NCBI GenBank assembly: GCA_963662175.1
Contig: OY759216.1
Coordinates: forward strand, 43,293,087 to 43,357,086
Source of the DNA: Aradus depressus
Taxonomy: Eukaryota; Arthropoda; Insecta; Hemiptera; Aradidae
Length of the DNA stretch: 64,000 bases
Direction of reading: 5' to 3'
Position numbers and translations under genes: made by a program. The notes beneath the pieces were generated by a model, which was given only the letters and a program-made list of their open reading frames with translations, made no database searches and was not told where the DNA came from. Below, piece by piece: positions 10,745-20,944 of the stretch; positions within the stretch are counted from its first letter, which is position 1, and each line of letters starts with the position of its first letter.

Positions 10745-10920
10745 TGATAGATAGATAAACTTTTTATTGCTCTAAAGAATTCAACCTTTATGGCAATGAA
10801 TAGGTTTTTTTTTAAAAATATTATAACTAAATAAAAAGATACAAACAATATTAAAATAATAAATATAAACATGATCTTTAATATAAATAGTGCAAGCAAC
10901 TAGAAAAAGATGTGCTAAGT
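10745..10920 (-). repeat. Possible non-LTR 3' end with GATA-type tail
   Basis: GATAGATAGATAAACTTTTT followed by ATTGCTCTAAAG resembles the 3' end at 2,690-2,720 (GATA repeat next to TTTTTATT). The rest is AT-rich and unrecognised. Weak evidence. Confidence 0.3.
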
Positions 10921-10924
10921 GCTG

Positions 10925-11204
10925 AATGTTATGTTGACTCTGGGGTACTGCCAAGGCTTCCAAACTCCAACGCATCCAATCCCTTCGAATCAAAATTATA
11001 TTTCATCTCCAACAAAACTCTCCACACCTTAGCCTACCTTTTGTCATCGAAGTTGATTATCCAAGTATAAAAATTTATTTTCCTCTCTTAGTTTCCACAA
11101 TAATCCTCTAGTCCGTGCCCTCCATTCTGCCATACTTCCCCTAACGATGGATTAAGCGTCAATGGCCTAGAAACCTACATATCAACAGCAGTGACAATGA
11201 TTAG
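10925..11204 (+). pseudogene. Jockey-type reverse transcriptase C-terminal remnant
   Basis: One plus-strand frame reads LWGTAKASKLQRIQSLRIKI, and nearby frames give FHNNPLVRALHSA and then RWIKRQWPRNL before a TAG at 11,202. These match the ORF2 C termini of the two Jockey elements in this window (LWGSAKSSNIKRIQSFQSK, HHNPLAKSL, RLRRRWPRDL). At least one stop and frameshifts separate the pieces, and the region between them has lost similarity. Only the last ~90 residues' worth survives. Confidence 0.75.
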
Positions 11205-11685
11205 TTACAAATGAGAGTAACTAAGTAAGGAGTGTTACCACAATGTCATTTCTCCCCTTCTGACATTTTGACATTGCCATTATTTCTCTCCTAGCACATT
11301 TACTAGTATATATTTTTTATACACTAGTAAATAACAATTTGTTAAGTTCTCTTGCCCAACAACGTTACGCCAGATGTTCGAACCTGCTTATATTCACTAG
11401 CTTGGACAAAAAACAATAAGATTATCTTTCCAGAACCTTTTTCGAGTATATTCTTCTATGATATATAAATAACGATATTTATCAAACTTTTGTTTTTTTT
11501 ATTTCGAAAAGACTTCCGTCATTTTTAGTGACTGTCTTGAAGAAAATATCGTAAGAAAATATGTTTAAAAAAATATTAAGATATAACAAATATGTGCTTA
11601 ATGAACATTCCTTTTGATAAAAATATCCACTTAACTCACTCCTCACTCTTGATGTCTTTCTTGCATTTATTTATTACTTCGCTAA

Positions 11686-11689
<4 letters not shown>
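11205..11689. other. No recognisable feature
   Basis: AT-rich DNA, partly perhaps the 3' UTR of the preceding Jockey remnant. Nothing else seen. Confidence 0.5.

Positions 11690-11735
<46 letters not shown>
11690..11735. repeat. (TA)n microsatellite, LTR element target
   Basis: An uninterrupted TA run directly abuts the left LTR. The matching (TA)n continues at 19,046-19,059 beyond the right LTR, so the element inserted into a TA microsatellite. A 5-bp TATAT target duplication fits but cannot be proved inside the repeat. Confidence 0.9.
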
Positions 11736-11742
<7 letters not shown>

Positions 11743-12995
11743 CCATTTCCCTCCCTGTGTGAGTGCAAATCACGTAATTAATAAAATAAATAAAATTGAG
11801 ATCGAAAAATTATTAAATTTGAAAATTATTTAAATCGCGACTTTAATTAAACAATGCCTGAATAGCTGAAAGCACTCCCACGGGAAGAACGGTTACAAGA
11901 TCCTAACGGTTAGTTGACATCAGTAATTAACAATAATTAATTACTGTTGTCAACCAGAAGAAGCATGAGTGGGGGGGGGGGGGGGGGGGGAATGAAATGA
12001 ATCAAACCTATAACTTTAACATATTTATTTTATGAGAACATATTTACAAAACAACAATTGAATATATATATAATTTGGCCGTGTGTCTGAAGGACTGAAT
12101 TATAACTTAATTACGAGGTACCTCGATACGATATCCATGGCGAATGACGGCGTGATCACCCTTTCTGGACTTCCCGTAGAAATCGTCTATTCACATAGTC
12201 CCTGAAGATCTGCGTAGTTTCGAGGGCACACCAGAAGTTACACCCCCACTGACTTTGCACCGTCCAAGATCAAAGTGTGTCTCTACGACTAATTCACATA
12301 TTCAAACTGATATTACTTATAGAAAAGATACGTGGTGATCACCCAAGACATGAACGAAGAATGTTAATTTCACATATTCAAACTGATATTACTTATAGAA
12401 AAGATACGTGGTGATCACCCAAGACATGAACGAAGAAAACTCAATTGACATATTTAAACTCAACTGTACAATATAAAAAGAACGTGGTGACCAGCCAAGA
12501 CATGAACGAAGAAAGTACTTTCACATACTGAAACTAGGCTTTACAAAGAGAGGAACGTGGTGATCCACCAAGATATGAGCGAAGAATGAGTAAAACGGGG
12601 AGTGGCTTCCGATATCCGACCGTGGTAGGGGACAGTTCTCGAGACTTGATTCGTCGTCGGACTCCGCCCATTTTATTTCCAGCCAATCGCATATTACCAA
12701 TTAACATCTGCCTCTAGTTGTGTGAAAACCTGGAGTAAGAAAAAAAACCTTTACTGCTTATTCCTTATACACCGGATGTAGACAATTATCTTGGCTTCCT
12801 TTCCATTGTGTCTCTATTATTCTTTATTTTCGCTCCCAGCGATCGCGATTCTCTCGCAAGCATCGTTGGTTCCGAGCATTCTCTTCCAAATGCAATTCTC
12901 GTTTATTCAACACCACACAACCCATACTTTGCTCCTAGCGATCGCGATCCTCTCATAGACATCGCCAGTTCTGAGCATTATCTATAGGGTAGACA
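11736..12995 (-). repeat. 3' LTR
   Basis: On the minus strand it starts TGTCTACCCTATAG and ends GGTTATAAT, so the usual terminal CA is not present. It contains a 20-G run at 11,971-11,990 and a four-copy tandem repeat at 12,291-12,588. GCGATCGCGA motifs occur near its right side. Confidence 0.93.
12291..12588. repeat. Four ~70-76-bp tandem repeats inside the LTR
   Basis: Units start near 12,291, 12,366, 12,443 and 12,514. Each has CACATA(T/C)T-x-AAACT, then ACGTGGTGA, a CCAAGACATGAACGAAGAA stretch and an AT-rich spacer. The first two are nearly identical and contain the palindrome GGTGATCACC; the last two have diverged. They lie in the U3 side of the LTR as read on the minus strand, so they could be promoter or enhancer repeats. 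The same array is at 18,341-18,638. Confidence 0.9.
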
Positions 12996-14781
12996 TGCTA
13001 CAATATCCCCCGTTCCCGTTAAAATAAAATATGTCGGCTAAATGACCATTGGAAGTCACATATTTTATTAGTTTCAATTAACACTTGCTCGTTCACTGAG
13101 CATATACACTTAACCAAATAGTCAGGTATCGACCTCATTATCATGCGTGACCAAAACATGATTTTAAATTTCCTTTCGAATCGGCATGGCTTGCCTATGC
13201 ATGCGTGACCAAAGCATGATTTTACTTTACGCTGTACTTCTTGGAGTTAACCCTCTCCATTGGCAAATAACGATGATTCTATTTCTAGCATACATTCACT
13301 GACTAGTTAAAACATCCAAAAAGGCCCCACGCCTCGACAATGTTTCAACTGAATTCCCATATACCTAATCCGCTTCAACAAAAATTTGGGTTGACCAAAC
13401 CCTAACCATATGCCTCCTTAGGCCTTCGACAGGTATTTACCTTCTGCCGGAACGACGACGAAATATAAAATAGAAAAATAAGCCCACTCAAATCCCATCT
13501 CAGTTTCATAAATATATGTAAATTCCGGCATCCGCATTAATCAAGTAGCGAAACCCTTTCTTCAGTTCAACAGTCAGTTCATGGCATAAAAAAATAATTA
13601 AACAAACTCCCGCCCCTTTAAATGGATTCTACAAGCATCAGTGGAGTGGCCCCTTCTCCGTGTGTACGATAATTAAATATTCAATTCTGGGTATCCCCTC
13701 CAGTTTATAATATATCTCCCCCTTTAGTCATGTATGCTTCGGCACCTTGCCCTAGGATTTCTTAAATAAAATAACAAAATTGACATTTGACCTACCGTGG
13801 TCGACACTGCATCATAATAAGTAAGGTCCATACCTGAATATATGTTACAAATATATTTATAAGGCTCTCATTGGGTTAACATAGCCCATCATGGTCACTA
13901 GATAAAATATGGGTCAATGTGACATTTTCAATAGATACACACGGTCGGATACTAATACAAATATTATTTAAAATACAAAACAAAACAGACAAATACAATT
14001 GAAAGTACATTTACCATACGTGACTACCTACAAATGTGTGTGCCATCGCCTCGCTGTCAGCCTAGTCATATCTGCTTTACTAATCAAACTCAAATACGTA
14101 GGAAATTCCTATGGATGACCAGTCCATATGCCGTCTGCCCCGTCCTACAATTATGTCAATTTAAAAATGAAGCCACAAACCTATCTTACCTTAATTATCC
14201 TAACAGTACTAATATATAAAAAAAAATTACTAACACTATTTAAAAAAATATCCTATCACTAAATATAAACAAAAAAATAAAACTAACTTAATATCTAGAA
14301 TTTAAAAAAAACTAACCCTAACTTATTATCTAAAATTATATCTACAACCTGGCGATTCACTTTGGAATCTTTGAGCTCGACTAAGGGGGGTATGCTCGAT
14401 GTTAAGCCCCAGGGGAGTGCCAGAATGTCCCCGTCTGCCTTATTCTATTTACAAAAAAAATAACTAAATAATAAATCCCGTGTCCCCAATAAATGTGTAT
14501 GTGTGATTCTTTGTGTGTTGTTGTATAATGAGGTGTTGGCCGTTAGTGTAAAATAATAAATAATTCCCAAATAATAAAGAATAATGTCTGTTTTATGTGT
14601 GTGTGACTTTGTCTACCTGTTCCTGGGATAGCTGGGGATGGACACCCATAGAGACGTCACAAATCTCTTCCCTGACTCTAGGGCCGCGATCTCGTCTGCA
14701 ATAATCGCCCCCCTAACTCGGCTGAAGTAAGATCGTTAATCTCAAAGAGAGCCCTAGCGCTTCTCTAGCCTGCTTGTAAAT
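12996..14781 (-). other. LTR element interior, non-coding 3' part
   Basis: No frame of useful length and no envelope-like domain was recognised. A direct repeat (GCATGCGTGACCAAA-x-CATGA) occurs at about 13,143 and 13,199. A purine tract on the minus strand (complement of CCCCCGTTCCCGTT, 13,007-13,020) lies 11 bases from the 3' LTR and probably primes plus-strand synthesis. Confidence 0.6.
13007..13020 (-). other. Polypurine tract
   Basis: Minus-strand AACGGGAACGGGGG lies just upstream of the 3' LTR start. Position and composition fit a plus-strand primer. The 11-base gap to TGTCTACC is slightly unusual. Confidence 0.55.
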
Positions 14782-15795
14782 TTATCCGCTAATACACGGC
14801 TTGTGTGCTGTCATATAAAATACTCCTCCCTCCGCTACGTCGCTGCCGAGATGTCCTAAAATAAAAATTTGAGGACTTTCCTTGTCTAAAATCTGGTAAG
14901 GTCCTTCCCAGAATAGTAATAGTAATATTTCCCTCTTACCGGTGGATATCCGCAGAGATTGTACTAACACCTGATCGCCAATTTCTAACGTAGTCTGTTG
15001 GTGTCGTACCTCAAAGTTTTGTTTCTGTCTTTCGGCCTGTTTTTCTGTAAATTTGTAAGTCTGTTGTTGTAGTCCCGAAATGTCAGTTATCCTATTGTCT
15101 TTGATGAAGTTCACCTGCGGATGTTCTTCACAAGTGGGGTTGCCATTAGTCGGGTAGCGGATTATGTGGTCATTGTCTGTCGATATGTCTGTTACTTCGT
15201 CCTCGTTTCTAAGTAGGACAGAAAACTCCTGCATCAGAGATGATATTCTGACGTCGTCTGGGAAAGTTATGCTTTCTTCATTCCCTGTCAGTCTGTCTGT
15301 GATTTCGTCCTCTTTTATACTTGATGAATTTACGTGATCTGGGGCAGTCATAGTATTGTCGGGGTATGTTTGTTTGTCGATGGGCTCTTCCTGCTTAGCA
15401 GTGATTGGTAAGGATGTCTTTGCTATTGATTCTACGTTAACTGGTGATCTGATATCAAAAAATTTGTACTCGTAACCTAATCCTTGAAGTGGTCTTCTCG
15501 TGCTGATAAAAACTGGTTCCAAACGTCCATTACCGTGTCTTCCTAAACCGCTACCTTCTTGGTACCCTTGAAGCTTCATCAATGTCAGTCCGTTGTTACT
15601 GTCTGTCTTTACCTTTACAGGAGTGGGACATCTATTGTCAACGTTAGTATGTAGGTCAATGTCCCCTGTCAATCTCGTCATCATTTCTGTACCAAGCAAA
15701 CTGCGTATGTCCCCCTTGAATTTAAATTTACCTCCCCCCATAGTTTTAAGTTTGTTCATCCCACTCCTGCTACTTAGTTTTTTATCAAGCGGTCA
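14782..15795 (-). CDS. Pol remnant: G-patch plus integrase C-terminal GPY/F region
   Basis: From the first ATG (15,759) this encodes 325 residues; the frame is open back to a TGA at 15,793-15,795, overlapping the end of gag in the -1 frame. It is therefore probably made as a Gag-Pol fusion and not from its own ATG. Residues ~57-98 are G-patch-like (LMKLQGYQEGSGLGRHGNGR, then LEPV...GLGY). The last ~90 residues match Ty3/gypsy integrase tails: TEKQAERQKQNFEVRHQ, EIGDQVLV, FWEGPYQIL and a final GVFYMTAHKPCIS, corresponding to the GPY/F module. Between them lies low-complexity acidic sequence with repeated 'DRLTGNE/EDEVTDI' phrases. No protease DTG/DSG, reverse transcriptase or integrase D,D,E core is present. 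The G-patch may bind nucleic acid, as in betaretroviral protease tails. Confidence 0.8.
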
Positions 15796-17357
15796 ACAAT
15801 TGGTTTCAGGTTGTTAGCCAACTCTCCAAGGGATTGCTTTATTTCTTTCATGTCTGTATTGACATTGTTGTCGGTCACTACCTCCATGTTTCTTACGTTA
15901 GGTTTCGACTGGTTATCCCTATAATTAGGTGGTCGATTATAATTCTGATTTGAGTCATAGTAATTACGTGGCCGATCGTAATTTGGATTTGACTCGCGGG
16001 AAGGGCCTCGGCTAAATTGATTCCCTCTCTCTTGATTGTAGTGAGAGGTTCCCCGTGCATTCCCAGAATTGTAACGAGGTAGGTCTTGTTTGGGAAAGTT
16101 ATTGTTTTTCGGAAGACTATCTGGTCGGTACTGTCTTTCCCCGCCTTTCCAAGAACTATCCTTTAATTTACAATCACGTCTAATTATGTTAGTACCTATC
16201 CTAATTATTTGCTCATGTAGTCTCTCAATAGAGATTATTCCCTGGATCCTAACTGAATTTTCGACCGTCTCTCCATAATGTTTGCTTAATAGTTCACATA
16301 CGTAGCCTTCCGGAATTTTATATGTACTATCCTGGAGTCGTGACACTAATTTTGAAAAATGTTCGCTGGGTGTTTTATCCATATGATCGGCATAGCCTTG
16401 GGTATCAAGTTCCCTACGGACTATAACGTCATATTTCTCCCCGCAGAACCTATCTTTGAACGCATTGACGAATTCATCAAAAGAGCGGATACTTCCTGAC
16501 TTTACAAGGAACCAATCCAGACCCTCGCCCTTTAAATGTGACTTTATAAATTCGTTCAGATTATAAAATTCTCCAATGTGACTATATGCAATTTCTAAAT
16601 TTGATATGAAATGGTTGGGTAAATCCAACACATTGTTACGGAACGTTACCTTGTTACGTTCGTAATTTTTTATATACGTATTTTGGAAAGTGACGTTACT
16701 AGGTTGTTCGCGAGCAAAGGTCTGACCTGTATACCAATCCTTATGTTCTTCAGGGATGGTGAACGTCACTTGGTCATTAAGTTTTGGGGTTGAGACCTGA
16801 TTTTGACCCGAAACAGTATCTATTCTCTTCGAGATATTGGCGAATCTCTTCTCACAATCGGTACGAAAAAGATTTTGGTTCGAATTTATTTCCTCGACCT
16901 CCTTATCTAAACGTTGTGTTTCTGACATGATCCTACCTGTCATTTCATGATGACAGACATCTACCATGTCCCTAACTTCAGAAACATGTTTGTCATATTT
17001 CCCTTCTAAATTATCCTGTCTAGTTCTCAATTCTCCGGACTCAGATCGTAGAGTGCCCATATCGCGATTAATGGATTCGATATTATTTGCCATTGCCGAA
17101 ATTTGTTCCTTTATCTCCGAAGTCTGCTGTCCTATCTGTTCCTGCATGGCCTTTCCCTGTTGTCCTAGTCCCGAAATCTGTTCCTGCATGTCCGCTTTTA
17201 AATCCTTTCCCAAGTTTCCCATCTGTTCCTGCATGGCCTTAAACATCGCCTCTATGTCAAATTTAGGCCTTTCTACCGGGGACTCCGGGGGCGTACGGAT
17301 AGTTTTCCTAGACCGTGTCTGTTTCGGCTCTAAGTCCGACTTCTCTTTCCCTTCCAT
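15774..17357 (-). CDS. gag: Gag-like structural protein of the LTR element
   Basis: Encodes 527 residues and starts at the first ATG after a ~410-base leader following the primer site. Residues ~35-190 are rich in heptad-like E/Q/M/L repeats (MQEQMGNLGKDLKADMQEQI and later turns), predicting a long coiled coil. Residues ~195-400 look like a retrotransposon capsid region, with WYTGQTF, YLxxFI-like hydrophobic helices and DEFVNAFKDRFCGEKYD, a typical 'F-x2-F-x-F' Gag signature. The tail (~405-500) is basic and rich in Arg, Asn, Tyr and Pro with repeated NYxRPxNY units, probably nucleic-acid binding. No CCHC zinc knuckle is seen. The last codons carry the A_AAA_AAC slip site directly before the TAA. 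The frame is fully intact, consistent with the young LTRs. Confidence 0.88.
   Translation of the reverse strand: MEGKEKSDLEPKQTRSRKTIRTPPESPVERPKFDIEAMFKAMQEQMGNLGKDLKADMQEQISGLGQQGKAMQEQIGQQTSEIKEQISAMANNIESINRDMGTLRSESGELRTRQDNLEGKYDKHVSEVRDMVDVCHHEMTGRIMSETQRLDKEVEEINSNQNLFRTDCEKRFANISKRIDTVSGQNQVSTPKLNDQVTFTIPEEHKDWYTGQTFAREQPSNVTFQNTYIKNYERNKVTFRNNVLDLPNHFISNLEIAYSHIGEFYNLNEFIKSHLKGEGLDWFLVKSGSIRSFDEFVNAFKDRFCGEKYDVIVRRELDTQGYADHMDKTPSEHFSKLVSRLQDSTYKIPEGYVCELLSKHYGETVENSVRIQGIISIERLHEQIIRIGTNIIRRDCKLKDSSWKGGERQYRPDSLPKNNNFPKQDLPRYNSGNARGTSHYNQERGNQFSRGPSRESNPNYDRPRNYYDSNQNYNRPPNYRDNQSKPNVRNMEVVTDNNVNTDMKEIKQSLGELANNLKPIVDRLIKN
15777..15783 (-). promoter_or_regulatory. -1 ribosomal frameshift slip site A_AAA_AAC
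   Basis: The last gag codons on the minus strand are ATA AAA AAC TAA. This contains the canonical heptamer A AAA AAC in the gag frame, placed immediately before the gag stop. Slipping back one base leads into the pol-remnant frame, which is open from 15,792 through 14,782. The heptamer type is well established for betaretroviruses and coronaviruses. A downstream pseudoknot was not modelled. Confidence 0.8.
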
Positions 17358-17769
17358 TCTGATAAGAAATATATATCAAAACAATTAAATGAATTATACG
17401 GGAGGTCTGGTGCTAACCTAATTTCTATGGTGACCTGTCAGATGGCATCACAATACAACAATAGTTATAATATGTAAAATAAATGCCTACTAAATCTACA
17501 TAAAAAAAAAAAATCAAAAACAAAAAAAAAATAAAATTATTTCAATAAATGATGTCATTCATTGTCCCTACCCTCACCCATCCTTCTTCAGTTTTGATTC
17601 TAAATACCGACTTTAAGTGAAAATATAACATTGTGGCCTAATAGGCTGGAATCTACGTTAAAAAGCAAAAAAAAAAATTTTTAATTAAAAAAAAATTAAT
17701 TAATTAATAAGGGACCGATTAGTGGGGTTCATTAATTATACTAATTGGCATAATTAATAAACAAATCAA

Positions 17770-17787
17770 GTCCCTGTTCGGGCGCCA
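17770..17787 (-). other. Primer binding site, tRNA-Lys type
   Basis: Minus-strand TGGCGCCCGAACAGGGAC directly follows the 5' LTR. All 18 bases equal the tRNA-Lys3 primer site known from lentiviruses, and they end in the complement of CCA. Confidence 0.95.
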
Positions 17788-19045
17788 ATTATAACCATTT
17801 CCCTCCCTGTGTGAGTGCAAATCACGTAATTAATAAAATAAATAAAATTGAGATCGAAAAATTATTAAATTTGAAAATTATTTAAATCGCGACTTTAATT
17901 AAACAATGCCTGAATAGCTGAAATCACTCCCACGGGAAGAACGGTTACAAGATCCTAACGGTTAGTTGACATCAGTAATTAACAATAATTAATTACTGTT
18001 GTCAACCAGAAGAAGCATGAGTGGGGGGGGGGGGGGGGGGAATGAAATGAATCAAACCTATAACTTTAACATATTTATTTTATGAGAACATATTTACAAA
18101 ACAACAATTGAATATATATATAATTTGGCCGTGTGTCTGAAGGACTGAATTATAACTTAATTACGAGGTACCTCGATACGATATCCATGGCGAATGACGG
18201 CGTGATCACCCTTTCTGGACTTCCCGTAGAAATCGTCTATTCACATAGTCCCTGAAGATCTGCGTAGTTTCGAGGGCACACCAGAAGTTACACCCCCACT
18301 GACTTTGCACCGTCCAAGATCAAAGTGTGTCTCTACGACTAATTCACATATTCAAACTGATATTACTTATAGAAAAGATACGTGGTGATCACCCAAGACA
18401 TGAACGAAGAATGTTAATTTCACATATTCAAACTGATATTACTTATAGAAAAGATACGTGGTGATCACCCAAGACATGAACGAAGAAAACTCAATTGACA
18501 TATTTAAACTCAACTGTACAATATAAAAAGAACGTGGTGACCAGCCAAGACATGAACGAAGAAAGTACTTTCACATACTGAAACTAGGCTTTACAAAGAG
18601 AGGAACGTGGTGATCCACCAAGATATGAGCGAAGAATGAGTAAAACGGGGAGTGGCTTCCGATATCCGACCGTGGTAGGGGACAGTTCTCGAGACTTGAT
18701 TCGTCGTCGGACTCCGCCCATTTTATTTCCAGCCAATCGCATATTACCAATTAACATCTGCCTCTAGTTGTGTGAAAACCTGGAGTAAGAAAAAAAACCT
18801 TTACTGCTTATTCCTTATACACCGGATGTAGACAATTATCTTGGCTTCCTTTCCATTGTGTCTCTATTATTCTTTATTTTCGCTCCCAGCGATCGCGATT
18901 CTCTCGCAAGCATCGTTGGTTCCGAGCATTCTCTTCCAAATGCAATTCTCGTTTATTCAACACCACACAACCCATACTTTGCTCCTAGCGATCGCGATCC
19001 TCTCATAGACATCGCCAGTTCTGAGCATTATCTATAGGGTAGACA
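17788..19045 (-). repeat. 5' LTR
   Basis: Nearly identical to 11,736-12,995, with an 18-G run at 18,023-18,040 and the four-unit tandem array at 18,341-18,638. It abuts the tRNA-Lys primer site, which fixes the element's orientation. Confidence 0.93.
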
Positions 19046-19059
19046 TATATATATATATA

Positions 19060-19860
19060 GGGAAGTAATAAATATATATATATATATATTAGGAAAAATA
19101 AAAATAACTAAACTAACTACTTTTTGAAAAAAGTTCAACTCATAAAGGAATTAATTTCTTTAATGCCCTTCCCCACTTCTGACAGTAGAAACAATAAGAA
19201 AATTTAAACTAAAAACGTTTACGTTAGTGGAAACCCTCTTATCTGATTGTTCAAAAATAGTAGAATAACCATAATAAAAAAATCGTGTTTTATACTCAAA
19301 AACCTTGTTTGATACAAACTGCTGGTGATTCAACGATGAATGTTTTTCAGATGCATTCATATTGGAAAATCGATAATTTTGCTCATGAGGCTGCCTGATA
19401 AACTAGTCACATTTCGATATTTAGAGTTACGCAAAACGTAAATGAAAGTATAAAGAGAAAAATAAATATAGAGAAGTGTGATGGGGCGGCTTCTCATGAG
19501 GCGGTTCTATGAGTGAGGGGTCCCTGCCTACGCCAATGATAGGAATGGATAGTTAGGTTAGGAAGGACGAAGGGCGATGCCCATCCTTGTGACCTAGATA
19601 TCTACCAGGAGCTCAGAACGGAAATGGAGCTCAAAGGGAGAGTGCAGCCCTTCTCAACCCAACAGAGTAATGGCCGCCTTTACTTGAAACTTGAAAGCTT
19701 CTTTATGGACCAGTACACCTTTCATGCTTCTCCCATGTTATGTCTCATTTGCAACTTTAAGAATAAAGACGGGGGGGGGGAGGGGGGGGGGGGGGGGGGG
19801 GGCTTTGAGTGTTAAACACCCCCATGTTATTCAAAAGCTCATCCTACCTATATTAAAAAA
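19060..19860. other. No recognisable gene; G-rich run at 19,771-19,802
   Basis: Only homopolymer (G with one A) and short frames are seen. No family recognised. Confidence 0.55.
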
Positions 19861-20300
19861 AAATTGGTGAATCACCGGCTATGTATTTCCCCGACAATAT
19901 ACTATGTACTAAATTTTTTGTCGATACATTTATTACATTGGGAGTTATTAAGGTGATTTTGCGGAAAATTGAGGTCCCATCTTTATTGAATTTAAATAAA
20001 ACATTTCATGTCAGTTAATGGAATTTTTTTGTTAAGCCTCCCCCTTTACCCCCCCCCCCCCCCCCTTTCCCTTTGATTGATTTGGCTGAAAATCAATAGG
20101 TTTCATTCTTGGAGGACTTTGATTTTACATATGAAATTTTGTGTCGATATAATCATTTTATCGGGATTTATCGTGATCACACACACAGACTTTTTTTTTT
20201 AATTTTTGGAATCAAGAGATCGAAAAACATGAAATTCTGTTGAAACTCCTCATCGATTTTTTGATTCACTTCATACATCTGGAGAAGTAAAAACGATAAA
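19861..20300 (+). repeat. Family R copy
   Basis: Left end TTGGTGAATCACCGGCTATG and TTTCCCCGAC, body CATTTATTACATTGGGAGTT and TTTGGCTGAAAATCAATAGG, right end ATTCACTTCATACATCTGGA and GAAGTAAAA. It carries a C-run insertion near 20,051. Confidence 0.75.
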
Positions 20301-20563
20301 TATAGAGAAGAGTACGATAAAGGATAAGACTCGACTCAATACATATTTTTAATATTTATTGAATGCCCTACCTCACCTAATATATTATATTAACATAATA
20401 TACTAATATAATGTAAATACTTATATTAATACCCCACCTAACCTTATGTAAATAAGATTTTGTAGAATGCGAAAATTCCTATTATTCCCCCCAGTATAAA
20501 AGGCTGGCTATCCCATTTCTTTTTTGTATTAAAAAAAATAAATAAAGATACACAGTGGTAGTG

Positions 20564-20690
20564 TGCTTGTACTGAGAGCCTTGAGCGCGCCGTCCTTCGG
20601 ATGGAACATTAAGCGATGATATCGTGCCTGTACGATGTCAGGTACTCGTTTAAAGACCCCTACCCTCGGTGGATAAACCACAAGATTCAC
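20564..20690 (+). mobile_element. SINE body fragment
   Basis: GCGCCGTCCTTCGGATGGAA, TTAAGCGATGATATCG and TGTACGATGTCAGGTACTCG match the body of the full SINE at 22,577. Head and 3' part are missing. It abuts a non-LTR RNase H fragment and may have inserted into it. Confidence 0.75.
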
Positions 20691-20870
20691 ACCTCCTCCC
20701 ATGTCACTATTCATTACCTCTTTTCTAGACGCGCATTCCAGGATCGCCATCATCTCTGCTTGAAACACAGTAGCGTGACCTCCAAGCGGGATGGCAACTT
20801 CCAACTCTAGGCTATACCACCTTCTGTGAGTCCTGTATCCTTCTATCTAGAACCATCTATAAAGCATCGT
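20691..20870 (-). pseudogene. Non-LTR retrotransposon RNase H domain fragment
   Basis: The minus-strand frame reads YSLELEVAIPLGGHATVFQA and then EMMAILECA. This matches the '(S)xPLGxxATVFQAE(h)xAI' core that precedes the catalytic Glu in RNase H domains of several insect non-LTR clades. Just upstream, shifted frames contain a DGSR-like stretch, the expected first Asp motif. Stops and frameshifts make it non-functional. The downstream side is replaced by the SINE fragment. Confidence 0.65.
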
Positions 20871-20944
20871 ATGTGTTTCCCAGTGACTGTTGTAGGTTCT
20901 TGTGTTCTCTCTTTCTATTCTTGATAGTTTTTGGGTATTTCCTA

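Larger units (their letters stand above)
11736..19045 (-). mobile_element. Young non-autonomous Ty3/gypsy-type LTR retrotransposon
   Basis: Two LTRs of 1,260 and 1,258 bp bound a 4.8-kb interior read on the minus strand. In order it holds a tRNA-Lys primer site, leader, gag, -1 frameshift site, short pol remnant, 1.8 kb non-coding DNA and a purine tract. The LTRs differ by one substitution (11,871-11,890 versus 17,921-17,940, AAAGCACT/AAATCACT) and 20 versus 18 G in a G run, so insertion is recent. Reverse transcriptase, RNase H and the integrase core are absent; the pol remnant joins a G-patch to an integrase tail in one open frame. It is therefore a deletion derivative needing enzymes in trans. 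Ty3/gypsy assignment comes from the GPY/F-like integrase tail. Confidence 0.93.

Noticed and set aside
14034..14219. 61-codon plus-strand frame within the LTR element
   Set aside because: Short, antisense to the element and lacking any motif.
13000..14781. Envelope gene of the LTR element
   Set aside because: No frame longer than about 60 codons and no signal peptide, furin site or membrane segment is readable on the minus strand.
15593..17388. Plus-strand frames opposite gag and pol (60-140 codons)
   Set aside because: They mirror the minus-strand genes, which have recognisable domains and the right position relative to the primer site.
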